64,000 nt of DNA from Bacteroidaceae bacterium (GTDB lineage Bacteria; Bacteroidota; Bacteroidia; Bacteroidales; Bacteroidaceae): positions 1 to 64,000 of the forward strand of contig JAFXDG010000027.1 in assembly GCA_017521285.1 (NCBI GenBank), in the 5' to 3' direction. Positions 63,439 to 64,000 of the stretch are shown piece after piece (the stretch's first letter is position 1; every line of letters starts with the position of its first letter). Position numbers and translations under genes: made by a program. The notes under the pieces were generated by a model. It worked only from the letters and a program-made list of their open reading frames with translations, was not told the DNA's origin and searched no databases.

Positions 63439-64000
63439 TTATTTTATAATGGCTCTGATGATGAACCAAAGGTGTTGGGCAAGGGTGGGCAACACACCGT
63501 AGTGGCGGCACATCAGGCGGAAACGTTCGATGAGTGAGGCCCGGTGGTTGCGGGTGGTCATGCCCTCTTGCAGATAGTCGGCTACGGTGAAGGGCAGGTG
63601 CACGAGATTGTCTGTCTGCTTCATCACGCGGATGCACCAGTCGAAGTCGGCCGAGAAACGGAAGGTGGTGTCATACTCCGGGCAAAGGTCGCGTCGGGCA
63701 TAGAAGGCCTGGTGGCAGACAAGCATTCCCTGCTTGAAACTCTTCCAGGTCAACTGTTCGGGCGGGCTGAGACGGCGTGGGTGCAGGAAGTTTCCTTCAT
63801 CATCAACAATGTTGGTGTGGCCGTAGAGGACACCGGGCAGGCCCCCTCCATCTCCCCCAAAGGGGGAGGGTTCCGACATTGTCCCCTCCCTTTTGGGGAG
63901 GGTCAGGGAGAGGCTTATCTTTGTCAACGTATCCGCCCCATGCAGTTTGTCGCCCGCATTGAGGAAGCAGACGTAGTCGCCCGTGGCCAAGCGGAGTCCT
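63439..64000 (-). CDS. Family 2 glycosyltransferase, 5' truncated by window edge
   Basis: The frame is open to base 64000. Visible: LATGDYVCFLNAGDKL with the DxD-like metal-binding Asp, VLYGHTNIVDDEGNF, MLVCHQAFYARRDLCPEYDTTFRFSADFDWCIRVM and a C-terminal amphipathic helix. It is like GT2 enzymes of Bacteroides capsule or O-antigen clusters (WcaA/WbbD-type). Between the donor motif and VLYGHTNIV is an insert SLTLPKREGTMSEPSPFGGD GGG encoded by two adjacent G/C-rich palindromes (63842-63902). It is 23 bases ahead of the GH2 start on the same strand. Confidence 0.85.
   Translation of the reverse strand, partial: GLRLATGDYVCFLNAGDKLHGADTLTKISLSLTLPKREGTMSEPSPFGGDGGGLPGVLYGHTNIVDDEGNFLHPRRLSPPEQLTWKSFKQGMLVCHQAFYARRDLCPEYDTTFRFSADFDWCIRVMKQTDNLVHLPFTVADYLQEGMTTRNHRASLIERFRLMCRHYGVLPTLAQHLWFIIRAIIK
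63842..63902. repeat. Two tandem G/C-rich palindromes inside the glycosyltransferase gene
   Basis: CCCCCTCC-atct-CCCCC-aaa-GGGGGAGGG (63842-63870) and CCCCTCCCTTTTGGGGAGGG (63883-63902). They form an in-frame insertion of about 25 residues in the catalytic domain, between the DxD region and the next conserved block. Confidence 0.75.

Noticed and set aside
60932..63637. 74-residue N-terminal extension of the GH2 protein
   Set aside because: It overlaps the glycosyltransferase coding region in another frame and precedes a perfectly good signal peptide.

Overview
The window reads as chromosomal DNA of a gut-type Bacteroides or close relative. The support is direct: promoters fit the Bacteroidota pattern TAnnTTTG (often with an upstream TTTG about 19-20 bp away), Shine-Dalgarno sites are mostly weak, and the gene families are typical of the phylum (a MurF-alanine racemase fusion, GSCFA, DUF2723/TMEM260-like, DUF2264, DUF5119, DUF3575, fimbrillins, a carboxypeptidase-like-domain TonB receptor, a YYY-propeller/AraC regulator).

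Layout. 1-6 kb: end of a THUMP-type rRNA methyltransferase, a dipeptidyl peptidase IV, purD, a membrane protein and a YqaA/DedA-like protein. 6.7-11.3 kb, minus strand: a secreted endonuclease/exonuclease/phosphatase, MurF-Alr and a GSCFA protein. 11.4-21.5 kb, plus strand: dxs-trkA-trkH, a large DUF2723 membrane protein, a NodB-type deacetylase and queG. 21.5-25.3 kb, minus strand: enolase, a small lipoprotein and a XerC/D recombinase. 25.4-28.2 kb: aroQ, an O-methyltransferase, rbfA and a LolC/E-like permease. 28.2-37.8 kb: a methyltransferase, a probably abundant TPR/OmpA-like lipoprotein, a TlpA-like lipoprotein without redox cysteines, YifB/ComM, DUF2264 and a membrane-anchored propeller-AraC regulator. 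37.9-42.4 kb: a TonB receptor, a secreted-protein tail remnant, an AAA/DUF4143 ATPase and tRNA-Arg(CCT). 42.4-44.1 kb is a repeat-rich gene-free stretch. 44.1-58.7 kb is one long plus-strand locus for a type V (FimA/Mfa-like) pilus. 58.9-64 kb: HIT protein, greA, a radical SAM protein, a GH2 glycosidase and a truncated GT2 glycosyltransferase.

The pilus locus carries an OmpA-like/DUF3575 barrel, a DUF5119 lipoprotein, six fimbrillin-type modules (one fused to an adhesin) and two large right-handed beta-helix surface proteins. The encoded lipoprotein fimbrillins share a T-R motif about 27-31 residues after the lipid cysteine, consistent with type V processing by an Arg-specific protease.

The most unusual signals are non-coding. 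A ~500-bp repeat family occurs three times (about 6.1, 23.8 and 42.8 kb) and always holds two near-identical 12-bp palindromes exactly 22 bp apart. Short G/C-rich palindromes sit in frame inside four protein-coding genes. An intrinsic terminator lies between a consensus promoter and greA. Three direct repeats with an exact 33-bp period lie in the predicted leader of the AAA/DUF4143 ATPase gene. Many intergenic gaps also carry inverted repeats or short reiterated words.
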